Source: Rhizodiscina lignyota (lineage: Eukaryota; Ascomycota; Dothideomycetes; Aulographales; Rhizodiscinaceae). From it: DNA of 64,000 nucleotides. Location of the stretch: NCBI GenBank assembly GCA_010015805.1, contig ML978134.1:682001-746000 (forward strand), written 5' to 3'. Below the pieces are notes generated by a model. That model was not told the origin of the DNA. It did not search any database and saw only the letters and a program-made list of their open reading frames with translations. Each line of letters begins with the position of its first letter. Positions within the stretch are counted from its first letter, which is position 1. Below, piece after piece: positions 35,899 to 47,574 of the stretch. A program made the translations under genes and the position numbers.

Positions 35899-36684
35899 TC
35901 AAGTCAACTTCTGCAGGTATCCCTGCGCAATAAGCCTCTCCACGTCACCCTGGCGAACGTAGAATTGGCTGTTTTTGCTCAATGTAATGGATCTGCAGCT
36001 CTTTATTAGCGTGAGAACCGTTTGACGCCATATCATGAAACAATTGGCATGAAAATAACGTACCCATATTCCGTCTGTATCTCCCCAGCGTCTTTCAGCA
36101 CCCTTACATCAATGAACAAATCTTTCGGCGGCTCCAGGCTTCCCGTCAAATCGATGTCCGTCCACTGGCCCTTATAAGCAGCAAGCAGATCTCCATACCG
36201 CCGCACATACTCCTCCTCTTCCGGACTCAGATTATTTCCACTTTCTCCTTCAGCACCAAGTGCAGCTCCTGCTCCTGACCCGCTCTGCTCTGCTTCGTCA
36301 CCACCTCCAGTTCCTTCTAAGACGTCAACCCCTGCCCAGCACTCCTCCTCCAATTTGTCTGTCCTTACGCGATGGTACGCTAGTAAGCATCTCTTGTTCC
36401 GGCGCATGGCAAGATGGTTTACGAGCAGCGCACACGCTGTGGCCGGATCGGAGGACGGGTCAAACGCGCCATTGAATGGTGCAAGCAGCGTCGAAACTTC
36501 TTTGTCGAGTGAGCGCACCTCTCGAGTCACACCGCGTACAGTGTCGGTGTGGTATGGCGGGAGATGCGCGAGAGATTGCGTGCGTTTCGCGTGCTGGGCC
36601 TGGAGGCATTCCATATTAGCTGGGGTCGGGGAATGGGGTAAAAGGATGCTGGCTCACCAGCTTCTGCCCCAATTCGCCGTACAT
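35899..36684 (-). CDS. psf1: GINS complex subunit Psf1
   Basis: Exons 36684..36658, 36599..36064 and 35992..35899 encode 218 residues, the normal Psf1 length. The first exon is just MYGELGQKL; the 58-nt intron (GTGAGC...CTCCAG) leads into AQHAKRTQSLAHLPPY. Family landmarks follow: LLVNHLAMRRNKRCLLAYH, then SPEEEEYVRRYGDLL, and SLEPPKDLFIDVRVLKDAG. The last exon supplies the C-terminal B domain (SITLSKNSQFYVRQGDVERL) needed for Psf1 function. A low-complexity Gly/Ser insert sits in the middle. GINS (Sld5, Psf1-3) joins Cdc45 and Mcm2-7 to form the replicative helicase in the nucleus. The start lies 158 bp from a MITE that separates it from the divergent epoxide hydrolase gene. Confidence 0.95.
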
Positions 36685-36841
36685 CTTGATGGTGTGGAGG
36701 GTTTGATAGAGGCAGTGGGGAGCAACAGAGTCGCGACTAGAGTTAAAGCATACAGTAAGGGAAGACGCGACCCCGCGACAAGGATCCGCGTCAAGCGCGG
36801 AAACTTCCGCCGAGCGACAGGGGTACTCTATCGTAGAGCAC

Positions 36842-37075
36842 CACGCGGGTGACAAAATAGTCGAGCCCGCTTTAATTGAACGGTTGTTATAAGAACAAGT
36901 TTTACTCTTCAGCACAAGCGAGAGCATCTCTAAAAGCTTGATTAAATATATGCTAGAGCGTATTTATCTAAAACGCGCAGCGTTAGTATGTATAATCTAT
37001 ATTAACTAGCGAGGGTATACACCCTTGCGGTTCAACACATTATAGCCATAACTCAACTTTTTTGTCACCCACTTA
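36842..37075. mobile_element. MITE family A, copy 1 (234 bp)
   Basis: The ends are inverted: left CACGCGGGTGACAAAATAG, right (complement) TAAGTGGGTGACAAAAAAG. A perfect 5-bp direct repeat AGCAC flanks it (36837-36841 and 37076-37080). The interior carries the family motif GCGAGAGCATCTCT and an imperfect internal palindrome around 37010. It has no coding capacity. It sits between psf1 and the epoxide hydrolase gene. Confidence 0.85.
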
Positions 37076-37303
37076 AGCACATATAAGCCCTGACAAGAAG
37101 GCTTCATGGTACAGATATTTTATGTTGTTCCAATATGTCGGCGGAGCTTCAAGCTCCGCACGTCGCCGTGGCATTTTGCGGGAGCCATTGAAGAGGGGTA
37201 ATGAAGTGGTTAGTCTGTACAACCCTTCAAACTCTCATGCAATTAACTAGCCTTTTCTTTGTAGGGCATTTCGTAGACAGAGACGTCCTCCAGCTCAATC
37301 ACT

Positions 37304-38505
37304 ATGACAGACATCAAACCTTTCAAAGTTGATATACCCCAAGCAGAAGTCGACCGACTATATCAAAAGCTCAGAGACACCAGAGTACCAACTCAGGACA
37401 TTGTGCCGGGAGCAGGGAGCGATTATGGCTTCACGACTGAATGGGCGACAAATTTGTATAATTACTGGCTAAATACATACTCCTGGTCCAAGGCACAAGA
37501 TGAAATGAATCAATGGCCGCACTTCACGACGGAGATTGAACATTTGAACGTTCATTTTATCCACCAAAAGTCTGAAGACCCCAATGCCATTCCCATTCTA
37601 CTGGTGCACGGATGGCCGGGCTCCTTCCATGAGTTCAGCGAAGTCATCAACCCACTCAGCGAAAAGCAGACTGGGCTACCGAGCTTCCATTGCGTCGTCC
37701 CAAGCCTTCCCGGTTACTGTTGGAGCTCTGGACCACCTCGTAGATGGACAATGAAGGACACCGCACGGGTGATGCATGCGCTGATGCGAAAGCTAGGATA
37801 CCATCAGTACTGCGTCCAGGCAGGAGACTGGGGCTCGCCAGTTGCCAGGGAGCTCGGGGCGAAGTACTCTGCGCACTGCAAGGTGATACATCTCAATTAC
37901 TGTCCCGGAGCTCTTCCAGAAGGCATAGAGGCCACAGAACGGGAGCTGGCGGTACAGGCGAAGGGGGTGGACTGGAGGACAGCGCATATCGGATATGCAG
38001 TACTGATGAGAACACGGCCGCACTGTGTTGGTTGGATGTTGCAAGATAATCCTGTCGGCCTGCTTGCATTCGTCGGTGAAAAGGTAAACCCTCCGTTGCA
38101 ACTATAGGTTGAGTGATCCCTGCTGATGTACCGCTTTAGTATGATGAAGCTGCAAATCCACAGATGCAAAGCAAGGATTCATGGAAGGACCACACCCTCA
38201 CCACAGTCTGTCTATACTATTTCAGCAACTGCATCATGACCAGTTGCCTGGCGTATTACGAGAACCCTCGACATGATCAGTTTGCAGCAGAAGCATTGAA
38301 GGAAGAGAATCTCATCAAAAGCCCATTTGGCTATACCAGCATGTGGTACGACACTGCTCCAAATAGCCAGCGAGCTGTGGAGCGCACAGGTAACCTCGTA
38401 TTTTATCGAGAGCGAGATTATGCGGGCCATTTTGCATGCCTCGAGGATCCAACTGGAATCGTCGAAGATGTTCGAGAGGTAGTTAGCAAGCACTGGCATA
38501 ATTAG
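37304..38505 (+). CDS. Epoxide hydrolase (alpha/beta hydrolase with EHN domain)
   Basis: Exons 37304..38083 and 38140..38505 give 381 residues; the 56-nt intron has a GTAAAC donor, a CTGATG branch and a TTTAG acceptor. Residues 1-95 form the epoxide-hydrolase N-terminal region (FKVDIPQAEVDRLYQKLRDT, then YNYWLNTYSW). The oxyanion motif HGWPGS is at 102-107 and the nucleophile elbow AGDWGS places Asp at 175. The catalytic His is probably His357 in YAGHFACLEDP. The enzyme opens epoxides to diols through an ester intermediate, in detoxification or secondary metabolism. There is no signal peptide, so it is likely cytosolic or peroxisomal. The promoter region upstream contains MITE family A copy 1, ending 228 bp before the start. 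Confidence 0.93.
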
Positions 38506-39570
38506 AAGAATAGAGCACGACTCAGTCCCTCTGACGTGGCAGATCTCCCGTCCCCACTTCAGGAACTCGACGCTGAGAAATGTGAATTCTGGTGAATCTT
38601 CGGCCTCGTGGGGATAATTAAAGAGCATTATCTGCAGACGTCAGGGGTACCGTCGAAGTTTGCTCAAGTGCTCGCGGTAGCGACGAACTTTGACATATGG
38701 TATTGGCAAGAGTTGGCCAGGGACGTTTGAAAGCACAGTCAGATTACAGAAAATTGGGAACTCTTCGAGGCAAAGTACGGTTGATGATGAGTGCCAAGAG
38801 GGATACTGAAGATACTCAGAGCCGAAGTCTGCATAGAAATCGTCCAATGACCAAATCAATTGGAGAGAACTGACAGCATCAATTGATCAGAAGTACTTGA
38901 CGAACGTGAGGAAAGATGGGCGAGGAGAGCGGAAGTGAGGCCTCCGAAAGATACAGCTAGCTCGTTAATAATGAAATATTTCAATGCTTGGCGCCAAGCG
39001 CCAAAGCTCATCTTCAGCTCTCAGCTTTTGGAGTTCCAGGTTACGAACTATTAACGATGCTCACGAGGCCAGAAAAAGCAAGAATAATCAAACGCACTCC
39101 GAAGAAAATACAATCAAAGCTTCAGACGTAATATCGTGTCCGTCGAAGACGGAGACTGCCTCATCGTAGAGTATTACCAACTTTATCACACTTGCTATTT
39201 CATCACTTCCAAGACTCGAGGAAATGAGGTGTAGCCTCTAAGACGGACGTTTCAACCATGCCCCAAAGCATGTGTAACCAAACTTTCAGAGATGCTCTCG
39301 CGAAATTCGAAGAGTAATACTTGTATGCATTACAGCGCTACAGTATACAGGCTGGCACTCCCAGCCGCACCACTCGACTCGGCCTCACCACCCGTCAGCA
39401 CCACGAGCAATCGCCCACACCTTACATGAATCATGCTCAAACAAGAGACAATGTCCATACCAAGCCCATTACTTGCTTAAATAGACATGCGCAGGACGTT
39501 ATTCATTTTCGAAAGGCCAAACTTTGACTGGTGGTCTCAATCTCGCCAACAACCACTTACAGTATCCTCC
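38506..39570. other. Intergenic after epoxide hydrolase
   Basis: No gene is recognised. The stretch includes a MITE fragment at 39284..39323 (separate entry) and ends at MITE copy 2. Confidence 0.45.
39284..39323. repeat. Fragment of MITE family A
   Basis: An 18-nt exact match (TTTCAGAGATGCTCTCGC) to the conserved subterminal block of copies 3 and 4 is followed by a degraded match (GAAGAGTAATACTTG against GAAGAATAAAACTTG). No terminal repeats remain, so it looks like a truncated sixth copy. Confidence 0.55.
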
Positions 39571-39779
39571 CACAAGGGTGACAAAATAGTTGAGTCCTAT
39601 GAGGTTTCGTCTTCAACGCAAGCGAGAGTATCTCTGAAAAGTCGATAAATTATATACCGGAGTTCGTTTATCTAAAACACGCAGCTTCAGTATGTATAAT
39701 TTATGTTATTAATCGAGGATATATATCCTCGTAGTTCTATATATTACAGCCACGACTCAACTATTCTATCACCCACTTA
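39571..39779. mobile_element. MITE family A, copy 2 (209 bp)
   Basis: The left end is CACAAGGGTGACAAAATAG and the complement of the right end is TAAGTGGGTGATAGAATAG. Flanks CCTCC and CCTTC are a near-match direct repeat. The internal GCGAGAGTATCTCT block and a CGAGGATATATATCCTCG palindrome are present. Same orientation as copies 1 and 5; no coding capacity. Confidence 0.82.
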
Positions 39780-40584
39780 CCTTCGTAGCCTCGAGCCTCA
39801 AAGTCACGTTGCATGGCACGTCAAGGAAGCTTTTTTCCCACGGAGCTCATACTGGAAAGAGGTTAGCTAACGATTGTCTGGGGTACTGCTCGTCAAGCCT
39901 ACCAATCGAAAAGGACAAGTTCTCTGCAGCGTCAATTGTGACGGAACTGTGATGTACCAATAACAGCTCGTAGTGTTGACTACACTTCGAAAGTCTGTCC
40001 AGGCACGCTTTTATCCGCGAATTTTGATTGGACGAGAATACGGTGACAAGACCGCCAGGCTTGCCTCGGCCGGCCTAGCTCAGCTGATCCATGTCTCTCC
40101 ATGCAGAAAATATGTATTGCCTTGGAAAGCTCCATTGGATGAGCACTGACGAAAGACATACAGTTCCCTTCTGGTGAGGCTCGATACGAAGTAGCACGCA
40201 ATTGACATACAACGACAGCATTGCTCTATTTATATTTAAGCACTTTGCAGGTACTTCCGACCGTGGCGCTTTTACCCAATCAAGAAGGCCGAAACAATCA
40301 GTTCCTCGTCCCCGTACGAACACCAGTACACATGGCAGTCATGTCTTGAGAAAGAAGGTAGTGTATTTAGCATACACCACAGCATCTCTCTGTCTTCACT
40401 CTTTTTACCCTCTCTATTTATTCCACAATCTCGCAATGCGGGGCCACTTGAGAAGTTCATAGACTCTTATCCGTTGTCACCGATGTTCAAACTGCTTTTA
40501 CACATGGACGTATAAAGTATCTTAGTGTGCATTTATCAGCATCCACTGGCATCCCTTGGCTTCCACTTCTGTCTTCCGTTCATC
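39780..40584. other. Promoter region of aspartic protease gene
   Basis: Non-coding DNA with no family resemblance; it contains the promoter and leader of the protease gene starting at 40585. Confidence 0.4.
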
Positions 40585-41954
40585 ATGCAATGGATCACTT
40601 CCCTGATAGCCTTTGCCGGCCTTGTGGGCTCAGCTGTTGCTTCTCCCATTGCGAGTCCTGAGAAACGTACCAGCTCTTTCCGTGTGAAGCAGGTTCAGCG
40701 CGGCGCAAAGATACGATCCGGAGCTGTTGAGATGGAGAGAGTTTTCGCTAAGTTTACAACCGCTGTACCTAGTAATATACGTGTAGCCGCCGCTGCTGCC
40801 GTATCGGGATCGGCCACTACCACACCAGAGCGATTTGATAGTGAATTTCTTACGCCTGTGATGGTCGGTGGCACTACGCTCATGCTGAATATTGATACTG
40901 GCTCTTCAGACCTGTGTGTTTCACCAATCTGCTCTGAATTCTGACCAATTCAACATTCTGACTCTTTATATAGTTGGGTCTTCTCGAATCAGTTGCCAGC
41001 AAGTGAAAGCACAGGTCATTCTGTCTACACTGTTAATGCAGCGAAGAAACTGGTGGGAGATACCTTTTCAGTTTCCTTTGGAGATGGCAGCTCGGCTTCC
41101 GGAAACGTATTCGCAGATACCGTAGTTGTTGGTATGCAAATAGTGTCGATTTCTCTACCTCTATGTACTAACAAAGTTACAATAGGTGGTGTGACTGCCA
41201 CCCGCCAGGCTGTTGAAGCCGCTACTTCAGTGTCCGCATCATTCACCCAGGATACTAATGTCGACGGGTTGATGGGACTTGCATTCAGCCCACTCAATAC
41301 TGTTCAACCGCAACAGCAGCGAACGTTCTTCGATAACGTCAAGTCGACACTGGACACCGCATTGTTCGCCGCCGATCTCATATCTGGCGGGCCAGGTGAA
41401 TATGACTTCGGAGTAAAGCCCCGCTTAGTTGAATCCCTTTTAGACAGACAATGCTAACTTCCGCGAAGTTCATTGATACGGCCAAGTTCACGGGCACGCT
41501 TGACTTCTCCCCGGTCGATAATAGCCTCGGCCTCTGGGAATTCACCACTAGTGGCTACGCTATTGGCACCACACGTCATGCAACAGCGATCAACGGTATT
41601 GCAGACACTGGTACAACTCTGCTCTTGCTTCCTAGTGCTATTGTCACCGCATACTATGCCCAGGTTAAAGGCATACAAAATAGTACACAATTTGGAGGCT
41701 TCATCTTCCCTTGCAATGCAATCCTTCCGACGTTCTCTCTTATCATCGATAGCAAACTGCACACCGTCCCAAGCGACTTCCTCAACTTTGCTCCAGTTGA
41801 CGCGGCGAATACGAACTGCTTCGGAGGAATTCAATCAGCCGCGGGTCTCCCTTTCTCAATCTTTGGCGGCATATTCTTGAAGAGCCAGTACGCTGTCTTT
41901 GACATGTCGCAAGCTACGCCAAGGATAGGCTTCGGCCAGCAGACAAATACTTGA
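40585..41954 (+). CDS. Secreted pepsin-like aspartic protease
   Basis: Exons 40585..40913, 40974..41131, 41186..41412 and 41469..41954 encode 399 residues; introns are 54-60 nt with GTGTGT, GTATGC and GTAAAG donors. A signal peptide ([20 protein letters not shown]) is followed by a basic propeptide with a KR site. The first catalytic motif is [13 protein letters not shown] (Asp104), the second [13 protein letters not shown] (Asp284). Between them lie [11 protein letters not shown] (flap, with Phe where pepsins have Tyr near the turn) and DGLMGLAF, and near the C-terminus [17 protein letters not shown]. This is the A1 family layout of aspergillopepsin-type acid proteases used for external protein digestion. 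The first intron interrupts the active-site motif just after SSD, so frames read without splicing look broken there. Confidence 0.93.
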
Positions 41955-42031
41955 GTCCTGGGAATGTCTACTGTCACTCTGTTCATGCTGTTGATCGGAC
42001 CAGGTAGCTGCATGCGGAGCAAGTTACCAGG

Positions 42032-42276
42032 TAAGTGGGTGACAAAATTAGTTGAGTCGTGGCTGCAATATATAGAACTACGAGGATATATATCTTCGAT
42101 AATTAATATAAGTTATATACGCTGAAGCTGCGTGTTTTAGATAAAGGGACTCTAGTATATAATTTATCGACCTTTCAGAGATGCTCTCGCTAGCGTTGAA
42201 GAGGAAACCTCGCCTCTGCAGGCTCTGCTAAACACGTTCAAACTTCACAGGACTCGACCATTTTGTCACCCTCGTG
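42032..42276. mobile_element. MITE family A, copy 3 (245 bp, inverted orientation)
   Basis: The left end is TAAGTGGGTGACAAAATTAG and the complement of the right end is CACGAGGGTGACAAAATG. The interior palindrome and the AGAGATGCTCTCGC block appear in reverse order relative to copy 1. It lies 77 bp after the protease stop codon. The 22 bp outside its right end are identical, inverted, to those outside copy 5. Confidence 0.82.
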
Positions 42277-42838
42277 CCGAGACTCTGGAGTTACTTTATA
42301 ACAATACCGCCTCTTTGACGACCTTTGGCTCAGCGACCGTTGCAAGCATTTGAATGACAACGAGAGAAACCGGCTCATACATCATACATAAGCCACGTTT
42401 TCGCCGGCTAGATAGAAATATCATTTACAAAGATGCCGAAGAATATCTTGCCTGATCCGGTTTAAACCTAAATGGGTCTAATCTTGAGAAGCGGCTTATC
42501 TCACCAAATTTCACCTCACATCCACATCCACAATAGGCACCTCAACCCTCGTCATTTTTCTATTCGTATGGAGTATCATTGAGGAAATTGTCTACGAAGG
42601 ACCTCTGATGTTGCTTGCACAAGTTTCATTGACAATTGGAACATCCATCAAACACAAGTGGCAGTACCCCCTCAAATTGACATAAATGGCATTACCAATA
42701 GTAAGAGTATTTGCATCTCGCAGTGAGTTTGTATCGGACGCAGTATCATCTCGTTACGAATAGTTTTTCTTGTTTCCATCAACCCAGCCCTGATTTGTCT
42801 CCTTCCGAGTAAAGTCTTCCTCTTTCATAGACCCGCAA
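42277..42838. other. Intergenic between protease/MITE and permease 3' end
   Basis: No gene is recognised. It should contain the permease 3' UTR on the minus strand. Confidence 0.45.
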
Positions 42839-44516
42839 TCAGCGGGTGTACGTAAAGAATACGTTTTCCCTGTCAGTAAGATCAAGGAAGGCAACCCTCT
42901 CTCGCTCACGGTTGACGTCCTCTTCCGTCCAACCGTTATCGGCAATAAGCCTCTCAAGCTCGGCCTTCTTCTGTTTGTTCCAGCGGACGTTGACATACGC
43001 CATCGCAACACAACACAGCATCATTACTACAGTCAGAACGACAATAGCCGCCTTTCCAGGGATGTATCCGGGCGCATTCTGGGGCAGGAAGATGTAGGTA
43101 CCAACAACAGATCCGACGCCGAAGGTGAAGAGGGTGAAAGAGTTCACAGTGACCTTCTTGGTGTGGCCACCCGTGTTACTCGCGTTCCAGGCGTAGCAAA
43201 GCGGGAACCCTGGAGCAGACAGATTCTGGAACAGCTGAGCGAACTGGAGCACGCCCTTTTGGCCCGAGTACTAAGCCACGAAATTAGCATCTGACCCGTG
43301 ATAATCATTTCGAGCAAAGAACGTGCCTGCATCGTGGTCATAATTATCATTCCAATCAGCGTAGGGAGCGTGAAGAGGAGGATCAGAGTCATGCGGTCGT
43401 TAATGCGGTCGGAGAGCCAGCCAACGGCGACCACAGCGACGCCACCGATCGCGGCACGAGGCATGTCCAGCAGCAGGCTCTGACGAGATGTCCACCCGAA
43501 ACTTTTGGTGATAATATTGCTGAACGCAGAGTTACCGCCGTTAGGAATCCCTATACACATGATAATTAAGAACATAATCCAGGTGCGGATATCTTTGAAG
43601 GTTTCGGTAATTTGGTATCTCTTTATCTTCGAATTGTGGGTGCCGGCTTGGTCAAGGCGGATACGTTCCAGCGCAGCGATTTTCTCTTCCTTGGACAAGA
43701 AAGTAGCGGTATTAGGCGAGTCAGGAAGGAAGAGGATGACAAGAATGCCGTTGGTGATGGCGAGTGCGCCAAGGATGAGGTACAAGAGTTTCCATGGCTG
43801 GATGGCTCCCTGGTAGAATGTGGCACCGTATGCGACAGCACCACCGACGACCGATGTGCTAAGATTTCCCGCATAGAACCAGCCGATGCGAGTCGCGCGC
43901 TCGTTTTGCTTGTACCACATGCTGACGATGAGGATAAGACTTGGAGAGACACATGCCTCCAGCATACCGAGGAAGAATCGAAGCGCGTAGAAGCCCGAGA
44001 AATTACGGCAGACAGCGTGGAGCATGACAAGGCCGCCCCATAGAATGATATGTGTGCCCAGATACTTGGCGATTGGGAACTTCTGGCCGATGTACTGCGT
44101 GGGAAACATCCAGACGAGAAACCCCATATAAAATGCCTGGGCAACGTCGTTGTAAAGGATGCCAGTAACGGGGAAATCCATGATCGATGCGTAACTTAAG
44201 ATATTCTTGTCCAGAAACTGGGTAAAGTACACAAAGATGAGGAGTGGCATGACACGAAGGTCCTAGTGAGAAGCAGTCAGCCAGCATGTCGACCTTCACA
44301 GCTCAGTTTGAGATGGCTTACAATCTTCCGCCGGAGACGGGAATAGTACTTGTCGTCGAACTGGTATCCATGGTGGGCACCCGCCAGCTTGAGAGCATCA
44401 TCGCCTTCCGCGGAGCTAACTTCATCTTTATCAAATGCAGCAGCATCCGTGTCGGCTGTAGGCCCAACCTCAGCCTCGACGGGCTCGATGGTCTTCTCAA
44501 CATCGGAAGGGGCCAT
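42839..44516 (-). CDS. MFS anion:cation symporter (Dal5/allantoate permease-like)
   Basis: Exons 44516..44322, 44262..43327 and 43270..42839 give 520 residues. The cytosolic N-terminus is acidic and ends at YYSRLRRKI; membrane helices start at MPLLIFVYFTQFLDKNILSYA, with the family-typical LDK. Later landmarks are FYALRFFLGMLEACVSPSLI, LLYLILGALAITNGILVILFLPDSP and NASNTGGHTKK. About 12 membrane helices fit, with a charged C-terminal tail. Dal5-like permeases import small carboxylates, ureides, vitamins or dipeptides with protons at the plasma membrane; the substrate cannot be assigned. Intron 2 (56 nt) must start with GC (CAG|GCACGT) to keep the frame, because no GT in the correct phase exists. 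The 3' end is taken at the first in-frame stop. Confidence 0.9.
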
Positions 44517-45389
44517 ATTGAAAGATGAATCTTGACACAGCAGGAGAGTAGAAGCGGAGGAGTGACGTCTCAAACGTTATGAGAGATCAATACACTTACT
44601 AGTCCTGAGGAATTGCCTTCGTTCCGGCGCAACTTATATCTCTTAGAGCCATGTAGAATCTGTCAAGCCTAAATAATCCGTCTGATAAGAAGACATGATT
44701 AATCGAATGGATAGTCGGATTGTCCGTTATCATCCTAGGAAAGAAGTCGGGATAGTAGCCGATGTTGCAGACAGAAATGAATTGATCTGAGGTCTAACCC
44801 AAGAAAGCAAGATAAGTCATTGTGCGGGGATATAGGGGAGCTAGCATCCGGTTATTCTCAGTATCTTCGGTGGCGATAACCTAGCTACTGCAAGATATTT
44901 GCCTTCAGAGATCGTAAAAGGAAGCTGAATATGTCCACGAGATAAAACTAGATAAGGGCCACGCGACTGACTGCAAGCGACTCCCTCGACGTCTATTTGT
45001 GAAAACAACGAGTAGATAAAGAATTGACCACTGACGACCGAAATGCAGGATTTTTATCTTCAATCATAGTAAAAGGGTACATACAAGCTGTGATCACGTG
45101 AATGTAGTCAGGTGCGCAGTGGAGTCCACAACAGGCGACCAGGTTTTTGCCCCCTTTTCGTTCCTTTCTGGAGTTTCATATGTACACAAAATTGATCCTA
45201 ACTTTTCATCTTTGTCAGAAGCTTCATAGCCACCCATAGAGATTCACAAGGAAGCACTCATTTCACACCTGCTGTAGGTGTAGTCCTCAGCGCATCTCCT
45301 TTCTTACATACGTCATTTTACTGAGTTACAAATTTACACTTTCTGGTTCGCAGAATAGGACCCTACAAATGCGACCTTTAGAAGTCCAG
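44517..45389. other. Intergenic between permease promoter and ADH 3' end
   Basis: No gene is recognised. Both neighbours are on the minus strand; the stretch holds the permease promoter and the alcohol dehydrogenase 3' region. Confidence 0.45.
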
Positions 45390-46642
45390 CTACATTTCAA
45401 TCAAAACTTTAAGAGTCTTTTGAGTTGCGGCATTTTGGAAGTTTGAATATGCTGCGATCATGTCACTGAATTTGAAATCTGATCCAGGTCAGCACGATCA
45501 TAATAAATGATGTTCAGAGCTTACGGTGTGTGATCAGTTTCTCAGCTGGTAGTTTCCCTGCGACAACCATTTTGAGAAGCGTCGGAGTGGTGACAGCGTC
45601 CACTAAACGAGTTGTGATAGCTATTGATAGTGAGCAGTGTAATCAGTCACACTTAGCTTCATGACTTACAAACGTTCTTGGCCCACAACGTTTCCAAGTG
45701 GAGCTCGACACTGCTGCCATGCACGCCGACGTTTGCGATAACTCCGCCTGGTGCAACTAGCTGTTGACACTGCTCGAAAGTCGCGGGAATGCCAACGGCC
45801 TCGATGATGGTGTCACATCCTTTGCCATCTGTGAGCTCGTCGACGACTTTCTGTGCAGTATTCGGCTCAGCAATGTATTGCACGCCCAATTCTTGCGCTA
45901 CTTTGAGACGGTTCTGGTCCGGATCGATCATGAGGACCCAAGACGGAGAGTAGAGTTGAGAGGTCAAGAAGGCGGCCAAGCCCACAGGCCCCGCTCCAAT
46001 AATGGCGACTGTACTTCCCGGTTGCACCTTGCCATTGAGAACACCACATTCAAAACCAGTTGGGAATATATCAGACAGCATCACTAGAGTTTTCGGGTCT
46101 ACTCCCTGGGGGACTTGGTAGAGCGACGAGTCTGCATGAGGAATTCGTACGTACTCAGCTTGCGTGCCGTCGATTGTGTGGCCAAGGATCCAGCCGCCGG
46201 TTGTACAATGCGAGCTCATTCCCCTTCTGCAATATTCGCATGTGCCGCAGGATGATATACATGAGAGCAATACTTTGTCGCCAACTTTGAACTTGCTCAC
46301 GCCGGAACCGGCCTCTTCAATCGTACCCACTCCCTCGTGACCAAGAGTGGTTCCAGGCGTCGTTTCAGGAACGTCTCCTTTGATAATGTGCAGGTCCGTC
46401 CCACAGATGGTGGTATAGTCGACCTTGACGATGGCATCCGTTGGATTGACTAACTTTGGCTGAGGCTTATCCACGATGGAGATGTCTGATTTCCCGTTGA
46501 AAACAAGAGCCTTCATGGTGCTGATATACCGTAGGTTGAAATGTCTGTTTGCGTTGAATGCCCTGGCAGCAGGAATACGGCTTTGACTGACTTGTTTTGG
46601 CAATGTACAACGAATGAGAGGGAATATGCGAGATGAGAACAT
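45390..46642 (-). CDS. Zinc-dependent alcohol dehydrogenase (MDR family), possibly mitochondrial
   Basis: Exons 46642..45670, 45620..45525 and 45478..45390 give 385 residues from the chosen ATG; introns are 49 and 46 nt with GTAAGT and GTAAGC donors. The enzyme core starts at MKALVFNG (ATG at 46516). The catalytic zinc site shows CGTDLH and GHEGVG; the structural zinc loop is SCGTCEYCRRGMSSHC; the NAD motif is GAGPVGLAA. The last exons supply the C-terminal catalytic-fold helix (HFKFSDMIAAYSNF). Upstream of MKALVFNG the frame adds 42 residues (from MFSSRIFPLIRCTL) rich in Arg and free of acidic residues, which looks like a mitochondrial presequence. Initiation at 46516 would give a cytosolic form. 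It oxidises alcohols or reduces aldehydes with NAD(P); the substrate is unknown. Confidence 0.9.
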
Positions 46643-47340
46643 GTTGTGAGGATCAAGGTAAAGAAGAGAACCGGGTGAAGGGATTGGGATTGAAATACTG
46701 TACGGAGGTACCAGCTGAGATCGTCGTATCATTCTTACATGGTTAATCACGCCACGCTAAAATACCTTATGGTGGAGCTACATTCCACTCGGTCACGCCA
46801 CCCGAAGGCCGAAGGTCTCGGAATGAAAAGGACGACAAGGCCAAGCTCCCAGAACGGACCATTATGATAGCTCATTCGAGTCCTTCTCTTCCTCATTTCG
46901 CGAATACAATTGCTGCTCGACTGGAATTTTGAAAGTTTCGCGCGGATGGAAGTCTCGATGAGCGTCGAGCTGACAGAGCGGGGTCATCCCACCAAACAGC
47001 GCGGGGCTCTACGACCTCATCTCTTCTGCGGAGCCGCAGTTCGTGAGTGCTGGCTACCTGACCACAGAAGTTTTGAGTAATACTAATAGAGTCAGTAGTG
47101 AGATTTACGTGTTGCGTTTTCAATTACATATCCATCTAACTCCGATTTCGCCTTTCTTACGTGTTCACAATCTCACCAATTCAGACTTTTGTATTGTGGT
47201 AGTCCAGAGTTTCTCTTCTGGGTTCCCTTTCAGGATGACTGCTATTTTTTTCTCCGTTCTAGTCACAACATTGTCATTTTGTACTCAGGGACCTCCTCCA
47301 CTTACCAGACATAAGCACTGCTACATAGGATCTAACCTGG
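46643..47340. other. Intergenic upstream of ADH
   Basis: The ADH promoter and leader lie on the minus strand; the frame remains open to about 46750 without a better start. No other gene is recognised before MITE copy 4. Confidence 0.4.
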
Positions 47341-47574
47341 CAAGTGGGTAACAAATAAGTTGAGTCGAGGTGATAATATATCAAACCACGAGGATGTATA
47401 TCCTCGTTAGTTAATATAGGTTATATATACTGAAGCTATACAGTTTTAATAAATATACTCTAGTGTTTATTTAATCGAGGTTTCAGAGATGCTCTCGCAT
47501 ATGCTGAAGAATAAAACTTGTCCTTACTATAGCCGTTCAGGTCAATCGGGCTCAACTATTTTGTCACCCGCGTG
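47341..47574. mobile_element. MITE family A, copy 4 (234 bp, inverted orientation)
   Basis: The left end is CAAGTGGGTAACAAATAAG and the complement of the right end is CACGCGGGTGACAAAATAG. Flanks CCTGG and CCTAG are a near-match 5-bp direct repeat. The internal CGAGGATGTATATCCTCG palindrome and the AGAGATGCTCTCGC block are conserved. It lies 183 bp beyond the 3' end of the GlcG-like gene. Confidence 0.82.

Noticed and set aside
35169-35962. Overlapping open frames on both strands downstream of psf1
   Set aside because: No family resemblance, and the plus-strand frame runs antisense through the last psf1 exon; noted only as possible chance frames.
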